Assembly (NCBI RefSeq): GCF_024753135.1
Contig: NZ_JANUGP010000025.1
Coordinates: 62,001-126,000, forward strand
Source of the DNA: Streptomyces pyxinicus
GTDB lineage: Bacteria; Actinomycetota; Actinomycetes; Streptomycetales; Streptomycetaceae
DNA: 64,000 nucleotides
Direction of reading: 5' to 3'
The notes beneath the pieces were generated by a model. It made no database searches. It saw only the letters and a list, made by a program, of their open reading frames with translations, and had not been told where the DNA came from. The translations under genes and the position numbers were made by a program. Of this stretch, positions 35,638-44,334 are shown piece after piece. Numbering within the stretch: the stretch's first letter is position 1; the number at the start of each line of letters is the position of its first letter.

Positions 35638-35840
35638 CCCGGTGAGATGTTCGGCATGACGTCCAGCAGGGCGTCGTGCCGCTTCCATTGGATCCCGGTG
35701 GAGCGGCGCGCGTCGGAGGTGCCGTCCCGGTGGAATCCGGTCTGATGGTCGTGCGGGCCCTTGTTGCCCTGGTGCAGACCGCGTATGTGGGTGAGTGCGT
35801 CGGGCTTCGCCTGGGGGCGGCCCACTCGGATGGTGCCCAT
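35634..35840 (-). CDS. Small conserved hydrophilic protein in the hydrogenase operon
   Basis: A 68-residue protein, start ATG 35840 with a good AAGGAG site. It has no signal peptide or membrane helix and no domain I can name. It is rich in His, Gly, Asn and charged residues (THIRGLHQGNKGPHDHQTGFHRDG). Seven histidines in 68 residues and an HDHQTGFH patch could bind metal, which would suit a nickel-enzyme locus, but this is inference. Its stop overlaps the next gene's ATG, and the DUF5947 gene ends 21 bases upstream. Confidence 0.75.
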   Translation of the reverse strand: MGTIRVGRPQAKPDALTHIRGLHQGNKGPHDHQTGFHRDGTSDARRSTGIQWKRHDALLDVMPNISPG

Positions 35841-35861
35841 GATCGATCTCCTTCCCGGTCC

Positions 35862-36458
35862 TCACGACCGCTCGGTCAGCTCCGCGAAGAACCGTTCCAC
35901 GGCCGGCCAGACCCGGGAGCCGCCGGACAGGCCCCGCCACTCGCGGCGGATCAGGGCGACCATCCGGTAGCAGTCGTCGACCGGCACGATCCAGTGCTCG
36001 TCGAGGCCGCGCACGGTGTTCACCAGCAGCGCCTCCACGTCGGGTGCCACGGAGGCGAGCCGCGGACACATCGCCGCCAGCTTCTCCCAGGCCCCCGCGT
36101 CCACCTCCCAGCGCATCGCACCGGCCGGGCTCGGACCCTGCGCGGTGACGGTGCCGTCGGCACGCGGCACGAAGAACACCAGCCCCACCGGCACCCCGAG
36201 CACCCCGGTGTCCACGGCCGGCAGCCGCACCCGGCGCCGGGGCACCAGCCGGTACCGGCCCTGGCCCGCGCCGTCCCCGGCGAACAGCACCGAGCAGGGC
36301 CGGCACACGCACCGCACCTCGCCGTCCGGGGTGTCGTACAGGTGCGGGTGTCCGCCGGGCACCGGGGCGGCGCACAGCTCGCAGCGCTCGACGCCGGCCG
36401 CCGCCGTGCGGTCGGCGGCCGAGCGGATGACCCGGGCCAGCGCTCCGTCCATGGTCAC
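35862..36458 (-). CDS. DUF5947 family protein (hydrogenase-associated)
   Basis: A 198-residue cytoplasmic protein. It starts at GTG 36458 overlapping the NifU-like stop (GTGA); ATG 36452 is an alternative. Two cysteine pairs, CELCAAPV and CRPCSVLF, suggest a zinc or iron-sulfur knuckle in the N-terminal third. The rest is mixed alpha/beta (GVPVGLVFFVPRADGT, VEALLVNTVRGLDEHWIVPVDDCYRMVALIRREW). DUF5947 genes occur beside group 1h hydrogenases in actinobacteria. The role is unknown, perhaps assembly or electron transfer. Confidence 0.8.
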   Translation of the reverse strand: MTMDGALARVIRSAADRTAAAGVERCELCAAPVPGGHPHLYDTPDGEVRCVCRPCSVLFAGDGAGQGRYRLVPRRRVRLPAVDTGVLGVPVGLVFFVPRADGTVTAQGPSPAGAMRWEVDAGAWEKLAAMCPRLASVAPDVEALLVNTVRGLDEHWIVPVDDCYRMVALIRREWRGLSGGSRVWPAVERFFAELTERS

Positions 36459-37024
36459 CGCGCTCCCTGCGGCCGGGCCTCGGTGCGGCGGGTCAGCGTG
36501 GCCAGCGGTACGAAGGCGGGGGCCGCCCGGCGCTCGTCCTCGCCCGGTACCGTCTCCACCCCGGTCAGCTCCGGCGCGGCGGCCAGTACCGCCTCCCGCA
36601 CCGCCGCCGCGATGTCGGCCCCGCCCCCGGCGCCACAGCCGCTCCCGCAGCCGCCGCCGCCCGTGCTCAGCCGCACCCGCGCCACCTCGCCGTCCACACC
36701 GGCCCACTCCACGTCGCCGCCGCGCTCGCGCACGGCCGGCCGCAGCCGCTCCACGGCCCGGGCCGCCCGCTGCTCCGGGGACTCGGGGTGCAGGGAGTGC
36801 AGCACGAGCAGGTGCCCGACCAGTTCGTCCTCGGTGAGGCGCGCGCGCAGCGACGCGTCGGCGCCGTCCAGGACCCGGGCCAGGGCCTCGCCGTACACCT
36901 CGGTGAGCAGACCCACCGCCTCCAGCGCCGGTCCGGGCGCCGGCTCCAGCTCGGCCAGCAGCTCGTCGAGCCGGCCCAGCCGCGCCTCCACGGCCGGGTC
37001 GGACAGCCGGGCGCCGTCAGCCAT
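36455..37024 (-). CDS. NifU-like protein of the hydrogenase operon
   Basis: A 189-residue protein starting at ATG 37024, overlapping the large-subunit stop. The N-terminal half is helical (RLGRLDELLAELEPAP, GLLTEVYGEALARVL). The second half resembles the NifU C-terminal domain (AVERLRPAVRERGGDVEW, VARVRLSTGGGGCGSGC, IAAAVREAVLAAAPEL). The usual CxxC cluster site reads CGSGCG, with three residues between the cysteines and a Gly-rich surround. It may scaffold or carry Fe-S clusters for the small subunit. NifU-like genes are regular members of actinobacterial group 1h loci. Confidence 0.8.
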   Translation of the reverse strand: MADGARLSDPAVEARLGRLDELLAELEPAPGPALEAVGLLTEVYGEALARVLDGADASLRARLTEDELVGHLLVLHSLHPESPEQRAARAVERLRPAVRERGGDVEWAGVDGEVARVRLSTGGGGCGSGCGAGGGADIAAAVREAVLAAAPELTGVETVPGEDERRAAPAFVPLATLTRRTEARPQGAR

Positions 37025-38798
37025 GGTTCGCCCCGTAGGTCGGCGAGTGCACGGTGGTCAGCGTTTTGCCCTTGCCCATGTACATGTGCACACCGCAGGG
37101 CAGACAGGGGTCGAAGCTGCGCACGGTGCGCATGATGTCGACGCCCTTGAAGTCGTCCGGGCCGTTCTCCTCGAAGATCGGCTGCCCCTGCACCGCGTCC
37201 TCGTACGGGCCCGGGGTGCCGTAGATGTCGCGGGGACTGGCGTTCCACGGCGTGGGCGGGTACGGGTGGTAGTTCGCGATCTTCTTGTCCCGGATCACCA
37301 GGTGGTGGGAGAGGACACCGCGCACGGCCTCGTGGAAGCCGCAGCCGATCGCCTCGTCGGGCACCTCGAAGTTCTGGAAGACCTTGGTGTCGCCGTCGCG
37401 GAGCATGCCCATCGCCTCCTCCAGGAACTGCAGGGCCATGGCGGCGGCGTAGGCGACGAAGTACGGCCGGGCACGGTCCCTCTCAATGGTGTTGCTCCAC
37501 TTCGGGATGTGCCACTCCAGCGTGGTCTCCGGCAGCGACTCGCCCTTGGGCAGGGAGATCTTCACACTGCTGCCGGTGGCCTTCACGTACGGCGTGTCGA
37601 CCAGGCCGCTCAGCGCGGTCGACCAGAGCCGGGCGAGCGGGCCGCCGCCGGTGTCGAGCGCCAGGTGCTCGTCGCCGGCCGGGTTGTACCAGCGCGGGCT
37701 CATCACCCAGCTGTAGTTCCCGTCGAAGTCGCGCTTCTGCGGCACCGGCACCGTCGTCTGGTTCCACGGGTGCCGCATGTCGACGGGGTTGCCGAGCGGA
37801 TCGTGGGTGACGAAGGGCTGCTCGTTGACCCAGTCCTCGTAGAAGGACGAGCCGAGCATGATCCGCAGGCCGAGGTTGATGTCGATCAGGTTGTTGGTGA
37901 CCAGCTTGCCGTCCACGATGATGCCCGGGGTGACATACATCGCCTTGCCCCACTCGTTCATCGTCGAGTAGCGGTAGTCGACCACGTCCGGGTTCTGCCA
38001 GGCGCCCCAGCAGCCCAGCATGATGCGGCGCTTGCCGACCTCCTCGTAGCCCGGCAGCGCCTCGTAGAAGAAGTCGAAGACGTCGTCGTTCATCGCCACC
38101 GCCTTCTTCACGAAGTCGATGACGCGCATCAGCCGGGACAGGTAGTCGGTGAAGGTGTTGGGCTGCGGCATCGTGCCGACACCGCCCGGGTACAGCGTGG
38201 AGGGGTGCACGTGCCGCCCCTCCATCAGGCAGAACATCTCCCGCGTCACCCGGCTGACCTTCAGCGCCTCCTTGTAGACCTCGCCCTCGAAGGGGTTGAA
38301 GGCCTTCATGATGTCGGCGATCGTCCGGTACCCGTGGATGTCGCCGCGCGGGGCGTCGGTGCGCTCGGCGCGGGCCAGCACCCCGGGGTTGGTGGCCTTG
38401 ACCATCGCCTCGCAGAAGTCCACGAAGACCAGGTTGTCCTGGAAGATCGTGTGGTCGAACATGTACTCGGCGGCCTCGCCGAGGTTGGTGATGTGCTCGG
38501 CCAGCTTCGGCGGTTTGACGCCGTAGGCCATCTGCTGGGCGTAGTTGGAGCAGGTGGTGTGGTTGTCGCCGCAGATCCCGCAGATGCGGGAGGTGATGAA
38601 GCCGGCGTCGCGCGGGTCCTTGCCCTTCATGAACACCGAGTAGCCCCGGAAGAGCGACGAGGTGCTGTGGCACTCGACCACTTCCCGGTTGGCGAAGTCG
38701 ATCTTCGTGTAGATGCCCAGGTTGCCGATGATCCGGGTGATCGGATCCCATGACATGTCGACGATCTGGGCGGGTTTGCGGGACTCGGTGGTGGTCAT
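37017..38798 (-). CDS. hhyL: [NiFe]-hydrogenase large subunit, group 1h (high-affinity)
   Basis: A 593-residue catalytic subunit that oxidises H2, in this group down to atmospheric levels. The N-terminal nickel ligands are in RICGIC (Cys73, Cys76) and the C-terminal ones in DPCLPCGVH (Cys565, Cys568). The 22 residues after His571 are the peptide removed by the maturation protease. Group 1h spelling includes WDPITRIIGNLGIYTKIDF, GDNHTTCSNYAQQMAYG and IMRTVRSFDPCLPCG. There is no export signal; the Tat route would need the small subunit, which also lacks one, so the enzyme is cytoplasmic or membrane-associated by other means. Confidence 0.97.
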   Translation of the reverse strand: MTTTESRKPAQIVDMSWDPITRIIGNLGIYTKIDFANREVVECHSTSSLFRGYSVFMKGKDPRDAGFITSRICGICGDNHTTCSNYAQQMAYGVKPPKLAEHITNLGEAAEYMFDHTIFQDNLVFVDFCEAMVKATNPGVLARAERTDAPRGDIHGYRTIADIMKAFNPFEGEVYKEALKVSRVTREMFCLMEGRHVHPSTLYPGGVGTMPQPNTFTDYLSRLMRVIDFVKKAVAMNDDVFDFFYEALPGYEEVGKRRIMLGCWGAWQNPDVVDYRYSTMNEWGKAMYVTPGIIVDGKLVTNNLIDINLGLRIMLGSSFYEDWVNEQPFVTHDPLGNPVDMRHPWNQTTVPVPQKRDFDGNYSWVMSPRWYNPAGDEHLALDTGGGPLARLWSTALSGLVDTPYVKATGSSVKISLPKGESLPETTLEWHIPKWSNTIERDRARPYFVAYAAAMALQFLEEAMGMLRDGDTKVFQNFEVPDEAIGCGFHEAVRGVLSHHLVIRDKKIANYHPYPPTPWNASPRDIYGTPGPYEDAVQGQPIFEENGPDDFKGVDIMRTVRSFDPCLPCGVHMYMGKGKTLTTVHSPTYGANHG

Positions 38799-38824
38799 GT
38801 GCGGTGCTGCCCCTCGCTCTTCGG

Positions 38825-38860
38825 AATCTGCGGGATCTGCTGGATCTGCGGGATCTGCGG
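38825..38860. repeat. Four 9-bp tandem repeats between hhyS and hhyL
   Basis: Four units of gatctgcgg or one-base variants (38825-38833, 38834-38842, 38843-38851, 38852-38860) fill part of the 102-bp gap between the two structural genes. They are transcribed within the operon and could influence RNA structure, or simply be replication slippage. Confidence 0.85.
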
Positions 38861-38900
38861 TTCGGAGGCTCTTCCTGGGCGGGCGGTCGGCCCGGTGGTG

Positions 38901-39989
<1,089 letters not shown>

Positions 39990-40082
39990 GTCCGCTGCCT
40001 CCGTCGCTTCCGGGGTCGGAGTCGGTCGTGGGCCGCGGCCGGGTGGGCCGCGGGCGTCGTACGGGGGTCGGGCGCCGGCACG

Positions 40083-41615
40083 TCACGGGCGTCCATCGCA
40101 CCGTCCCTCCTCCGACCGGTCGGCCGGGCGGGCGGGCCGCGGGGAGTGCGGCCGGGGCGAGCGGTCCGGGCCCGGCGCGTCGCCGCCCGCGAGCGGTTCG
40201 ACCTCGTCGGGCCGGAAGTAGTGGAAGCGGCCGTACCACTCGTGCAGTTCGGCCGCGGGGTCGTCGTCCACGGTGACGGCGAGACGGACTCCGCCGTCCA
40301 CGTCGTGGAAGACGGCGGCGACGTGGGCGGTCCGGCCGGCGAGGAACATGTCCTGCGCGTCGGCGCCCCGGCCGCGCGGGCGCAGCCGCACCGGGCTGCC
40401 GCCGCCGACCGGCACGCCGGCCACGAACACCGTGTCGGTCGCGGGGGAGAGCCCGTCGTCCGCGCCCTCCCGCCACCAGGCGGGCCGCGCGGCGGCGGGG
40501 CGGGGCTCTGCCGGGGTCAGGGAGCGGATGGTGCCGTGCAGGCGGGCGAGGACCTCCGGGGGCATGGTGTCCACCCGGTCGAGGATCTCGGCGGCGCGCG
40601 CGTCGGTGGCACGGGCCTCGGCCTTCTCCTCGTCGGTGAGCAGCATCGTGCGCAGGGTGAGGATCTCGTCGATCTCGGCCGCGTCGTGCAGGTCGCCGGG
40701 GCTCTCCGGGGCCACCTGGGGCCGGTCGGGGAGGATGATCGGCGCCGAGAGCACGACGGTCCCGGTTCCGGCGGGCGCGTCGCCGAGCACCGGGAAGGTG
40801 AAGGCGTTGCGGCACGCGCGGGTCCGCTCGGCCAGTTCGGCGGGCGGATCGATCTGCGACACGAACTCCACGCCCTCCCCGCCGATCAGGGTGTGCGTGG
40901 CGATGAGCGCCTGCCGCAGGGCCTCGCCCCGCGGGGCCGCCGGGTCCGCCGCCCGCCCGGTGTTCTCGGTGCGCACCGTCAGCCGGTAGAGGTCCGCGCC
41001 GAGCGGCTCGGCCTCGACCGTCGTGGTGGCCCGCACCTCCTGGCGCCGCCGTACGATCCGGCCGGTCCCGTCCGGCAGCGGCTCGCTCTCCTCGCCGCCG
41101 GACGCGCCGACGGCCTCGCTGCGGGCGCCCCGCGGCAGCTCCGCCAGCGGCACCGTCAGCTCGCCCTCGCGGGCGACGGCCTCCTCGAACGACAGATGGA
41201 CGGCGCCGTCGGCGGTCCGCAGGGACTCCACCGCGCGGTACGCCCCGTCCGGGCCGGCCGCCTCCACCCGCTTGTCCTGCGTCTGGAGGTAGCGGACCCG
41301 CACCCGTACGACCGCGTCCCCGCCCGGCGCCCGCACCAGGCACTGCGTCCGCTGGTACCAGGAGTCCGCGGACCCGGAGATCCCGGGCGTGACCGGCCCG
41401 TCGCGCTCCACCCAGTCCCGGGGCAGCAGCACCCCGAACTGCCAGCGCACCCGGTTCTTCGGTGAGGACCGGCGGTACGGGTAGAGCAGGTAGCCCTCGT
41501 ACAGCACGGCGTCCGCGACGGCGCTGATCCGGGCGAAGACACCGCCGGGCCGGTCGGGGGCCGGGCCGGCGCCGTCCACCACGAGCGCGCCCGCCGTGCC
41601 GACTGGGTCCGCCAT
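40083..41615 (-). CDS. Hydrogenase-associated protein of unknown function
   Basis: A 510-residue cytoplasmic protein, first in the structural operon. The start is ATG 41615 after GAGGAGGCGGC. I cannot assign a known domain. Visible are VADAVLYEGYLLYPYRRSSPKNRVRWQFGVLLPRDW near residue 35, a beta-rich middle with repeated short charged strands, and EIDEILTLRTMLLTDEEKAEAR (helical). A C-terminal region (LRPRGRGADAQDMFLAGRTAHVAAVFHDVDG) is followed by a Pro/Arg-rich tail. The YEGYLLYPYR...NRWQFG pattern is one I associate with proteins next to group 1h hydrogenases. A 93-bp gap separates it from hhyS. Its role is open: assembly, membrane attachment or regulation. Confidence 0.75.
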   Translation of the reverse strand: MADPVGTAGALVVDGAGPAPDRPGGVFARISAVADAVLYEGYLLYPYRRSSPKNRVRWQFGVLLPRDWVERDGPVTPGISGSADSWYQRTQCLVRAPGGDAVVRVRVRYLQTQDKRVEAAGPDGAYRAVESLRTADGAVHLSFEEAVAREGELTVPLAELPRGARSEAVGASGGEESEPLPDGTGRIVRRRQEVRATTTVEAEPLGADLYRLTVRTENTGRAADPAAPRGEALRQALIATHTLIGGEGVEFVSQIDPPAELAERTRACRNAFTFPVLGDAPAGTGTVVLSAPIILPDRPQVAPESPGDLHDAAEIDEILTLRTMLLTDEEKAEARATDARAAEILDRVDTMPPEVLARLHGTIRSLTPAEPRPAAARPAWWREGADDGLSPATDTVFVAGVPVGGGSPVRLRPRGRGADAQDMFLAGRTAHVAAVFHDVDGGVRLAVTVDDDPAAELHEWYGRFHYFRPDEVEPLAGGDAPGPDRSPRPHSPRPARPADRSEEGRCDGRP

Positions 41616-41666
41616 GCCGCCTCCTCGTCCTCGGTGCACACGTCCGTCGTCCTCGGCGCACGCGTC

Positions 41667-41708
41667 CGTCCGCTGTGCACGCGCGGACGTCCGCTGTGCA
41701 CGCGCGGA
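41667..41708. repeat. Tandem 21-bp repeat with nested palindromes upstream of the hydrogenase operon
   Basis: Two perfect copies of a 21-bp unit (41667-41687, 41688-41708) beginning cgtccgctgtgcacgcgcgg. Across the junction lie the palindromes GTGCAC and GCGGACGTCCGC. The pair is centred about 72 bp upstream of the first gene of the minus-strand hydrogenase operon, where an activator or repressor would bind. Confidence 0.8.
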
Positions 41709-41802
41709 TTCCTTCCACCACGGTCGCTCCCGTCACCGGACATCGCCCCTCAGGCGCACCCTCATTGGGCCGGTCAGGCGAATCGCGGCGCGTCGCCCCA
41801 GG

Positions 41803-42699
41803 TCAGGAGGCCCGGGCGAGAGCGAGGCAGCAGTGTACGAACGTCTGTACGACCGGATTGCGGTCGTCGGCCGGTGCCCAGGCCACCCCGACCCGGCTGG
41901 GGCTCACCCCGGTGACCGGCCGGTAGACGACACCGGGACGGGCGTAGAAGCGGGCGGCGGACTCGGGGGCGAGGGCGATGCCGTAGCCGCCGGCGATGGC
42001 GGTCAGCCATTCGTCGGGCTGCTCGGTGACCGCGCCCACGCGGACCGGATGCCCCTCGCGCTCGTCGGCGGCCAGCCAGTAGTCCCGCCAGGCGCCGGTC
42101 TGTTCGGGCGCGGCGACGAACGGCTCGTCCCACAGCTCGCGGAAGTCGAGCTGCGTGCGCTCCGCGAGCGGGTGCGCTGCGGACAGCGCCACCAGGCGCG
42201 GCTCGGTGAACAGCACCTCGACGCGCAGCGCCGACCGGCCGGGGAACGGCAGCCGCAGCAGCGCGACGTCCACGTCGCCGTCGGCCAGCCCGGTGCTCGG
42301 GTTGGTCCAGGCGGCCTGCCGCAGCTCCGCGCGCCAGCCGGGCCGGCGGCGGGCGAACTCGGCGACGATGGCCTGGGTCGCCTCGTTGGCCGCGCTCGCC
42401 ATGAACCCCACCCGCAGCACCCGCGCCGACCGCCGCTCGGCGCGCTTCGTCGCCCGCACCGCGCCGTCCCAGGCCGCGAGCACCTCGGGCGCCCGCCGCG
42501 CCAGCTCACGGCCCGCCTCCGTGAGCGCCATCCCGCTGCGCGACCGGTCGAAGAGCCGCACCCCGAGCTGGGTCTCCAACTGCCGGATCTGCTTGGTCAG
42601 GGCCGGCTGGGAGACGTACACCCGCTCGGCGGCGCGGGTCAGGCTGCCGTCCTCGGCGACGGCGAGGAAGGACCGCAGGAGACGGGTGTCGGCGTCCAT
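41803..42699 (-). CDS. LysR-family transcriptional regulator
   Basis: A 298-residue DNA-binding regulator. The helix-turn-helix is at the N-terminus: LLRSFLAVAEDGSLTRAAERVYVSQPALTKQIRQLE. The substrate-binding domain follows with VLRVGFMASAANEATQAIV, ADGDVDVALLRLPF and AIAGGYGIALAPES. GGAGG sits only one base before ATG 42699, an unusually short spacing. On the minus strand, TATAAC lies about eight bases before that. It is divergent from the DoxX-like gene with a 97-bp gap, so that gene is the probable target. The ligand is unknown. Confidence 0.93.
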   Translation of the reverse strand: MDADTRLLRSFLAVAEDGSLTRAAERVYVSQPALTKQIRQLETQLGVRLFDRSRSGMALTEAGRELARRAPEVLAAWDGAVRATKRAERRSARVLRVGFMASAANEATQAIVAEFARRRPGWRAELRQAAWTNPSTGLADGDVDVALLRLPFPGRSALRVEVLFTEPRLVALSAAHPLAERTQLDFRELWDEPFVAAPEQTGAWRDYWLAADEREGHPVRVGAVTEQPDEWLTAIAGGYGIALAPESAARFYARPGVVYRPVTGVSPSRVGVAWAPADDRNPVVQTFVHCCLALARAS

Positions 42700-42796
42700 T
42701 CCTCCAGGTTATAGACGCAGGTATTGGACGGCGCGGTGGACGCTCGGCGAGCCTGGAGACGTCCTCGGGGGAGTAGGCGAGAGGGAGAGGCGCGCT

Positions 42797-43147
42797 GTGG
42801 GAATCGTCTGGGTGACCGTCATCTGTGCGGCCGTCCTGGCCAATGCCGGGATCGCCGCCGCCGACCTGGCGAAGGCGCGGGTCGTGCTCGCCAACTCCGC
42901 CGAGGTGGGGGTGGCGCCCGCCTGGATACCGGTACTGGCCCTGCTGAAGGCGGCCGGGGCGGTGGGCCTGCTCCTCGGGCTGGCCGGCGTCCGGCCGCTG
43001 GGGATCGCGGCCGGCACCGGGCTGGTGCTCTTCTACGTCGGCGCGGTGGGCGCCCATGTGCGGGCCCGGGTCCTCCACAACATCGCCTTCCCTGCCCTCT
43101 ACCTCGCGCTGGCCGTGGGCGCGCTGGTGTCGGCGCTGGAGCGCTGA
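42797..43147 (+). CDS. DoxX-like small membrane protein
   Basis: A 116-residue protein with four hydrophobic helices (GIVWVTVICAAVLANAGIAA, IPVLALLKAAGAVGLLLGLAG, IAAGTGLVLFYVGAVGAHV, IAFPALYLALAVGALV). The conserved ALLKAAGAVGLLLG and GAVGAHVRAR patterns fit the DoxX/DoxD family. The start is GTG 42797 after GGGAGAGG. Its last 49 bases overlap the convergent phosphatase gene. It is likely controlled by the divergent LysR regulator. DoxX proteins have been tied to redox balance, but this one has no specific indicator. Confidence 0.82.
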   Translation: MGIVWVTVICAAVLANAGIAAADLAKARVVLANSAEVGVAPAWIPVLALLKAAGAVGLLLGLAGVRPLGIAAGTGLVLFYVGAVGAHVRARVLHNIAFPALYLALAVGALVSALER

Positions 43148-44334
43148 GGGGCGGTGGGATCACGGCCGTCCGTCGACCGGTCCTCTTCCTCATCGGGCAG
43201 GCGTTCGATCGCGACCAGGGCCGCGTCGTCGTCGAGGTCGACCCGGACGTGGTGCAGGAGGTCCCGGCGGAGGGCGGTGACCATCGTCTCCAGCGGCCGG
43301 TCCGCATGGGCGCGGACCTGCGCGGCGAGGTCGTGGAACCGGCCGCCGCGGTCCCGGGCCTCGATGAAACCGTCGGTGTACAGCACCAGCCGGTCGCCGG
43401 GGGCGAACGGAACGGTCTCGGCGACCGGCCGGGCGTCGAGCAGGTCGCCGAGCCCCAGCGGCGCGCCCGGCTGGTGCGGCTCGTGGGGCCGTACCGCGCC
43501 CGCGCGCAGGACGTACGGTTCCGGGTGACCGCAGTGCACGATCCGGGCCACGGGCTCGCCGGGCGGGAACTCCACGAGGAGCGCGGTCGCGAACCGTTCC
43601 GCGAACAGGGCGCCCACGCCGTCCTGGTGCGGTGTCCCGTCCAGCGCGGCGATCTGGCGCCGGGCCCGCTCGTCCAGTTGTTCCGCCACCCGCGTCAACT
43701 CGGGTTCCCGGTAGGCGAGTTCACGGAACGCGCCGAGCAGGGTCGCCGAGGCGTCCACGGCCGTCAGGCCCTTGCCCCGGACGTCGCCGATGAGCACGCG
43801 CGGGCCGAACGGGGTGCGCAGCGCCTCGTAGAAGTCGCCGCCGATCCGCGCCTCCGACTCGGCCGGCAGATACACCCCGCGCAGCTCCAGCGGGCCGATC
43901 CGGGGCGGGAGCGGGTGCATCAACGCGCGCTGCGCGGTCTCGGCGACGGAACGGACCCGCCGCAGCTGGGCCTCCCGGCGCTGCCGCAGGGAGCACGCGG
44001 CGAGCGAGGCGAGCCCGGCCACGACCAGCGTGACGAGGGTGACGTCCCCGTCCGGACGCCCCCACCGCCCCGAGTCCGTCTGGAGCAGCGCGGTGACGGC
44101 GAGAGTGGCCGCGCCGAGCGCCGCCGTCGCCCGGCAGGACAGCAGCGCGGCGGCCAGCACCGGCACGCCCGCCATCACCGGGAGGACGTGCAGCCAGTCG
44201 GGGGTCAGCAGGTCGGTCACGGCGACGACCAGCAGGAGCAGCACGGGTGCCGTGCCGGGGAGCAGGGGCGGGTGACGGTGGTCGTGCTCGGTGCCGGTGT
44301 CGAGGGGGCGCGTGGTGGTGTGCTGTGAGGTCAT
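43099..44334 (-). CDS. Membrane-anchored SpoIIE-type PP2C phosphatase
   Basis: A 411-residue protein. An N-terminal region of about 120 residues has three to four helices (APVLLLLVVAVTDLLTP, VLPVMAGVPVLAAALLS, LVTLVVAGLASLAACSL). A linker helix leads to the PP2C domain: PLPPRIGPLELRGVYLPA, IGGDFYEAL (metal Asp), LIGDVRGKGLTAVDASA, ARIVHCGHPEPYVLRAG, LVLYTDGFIEARDRGG, DDDAALVAIERLP. This is the Streptomyces arrangement for phosphatases that reset STAS or anti-sigma systems. It is coupled to the upstream FUSC gene by an ATGA overlap, and its tail overlaps the convergent DoxX-like gene. Confidence 0.9.
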   Translation of the reverse strand: MTSQHTTTRPLDTGTEHDHRHPPLLPGTAPVLLLLVVAVTDLLTPDWLHVLPVMAGVPVLAAALLSCRATAALGAATLAVTALLQTDSGRWGRPDGDVTLVTLVVAGLASLAACSLRQRREAQLRRVRSVAETAQRALMHPLPPRIGPLELRGVYLPAESEARIGGDFYEALRTPFGPRVLIGDVRGKGLTAVDASATLLGAFRELAYREPELTRVAEQLDERARRQIAALDGTPHQDGVGALFAERFATALLVEFPPGEPVARIVHCGHPEPYVLRAGAVRPHEPHQPGAPLGLGDLLDARPVAETVPFAPGDRLVLYTDGFIEARDRGGRFHDLAAQVRAHADRPLETMVTALRRDLLHHVRVDLDDDAALVAIERLPDEEEDRSTDGRDPTAPQRSSADTSAPTASAR

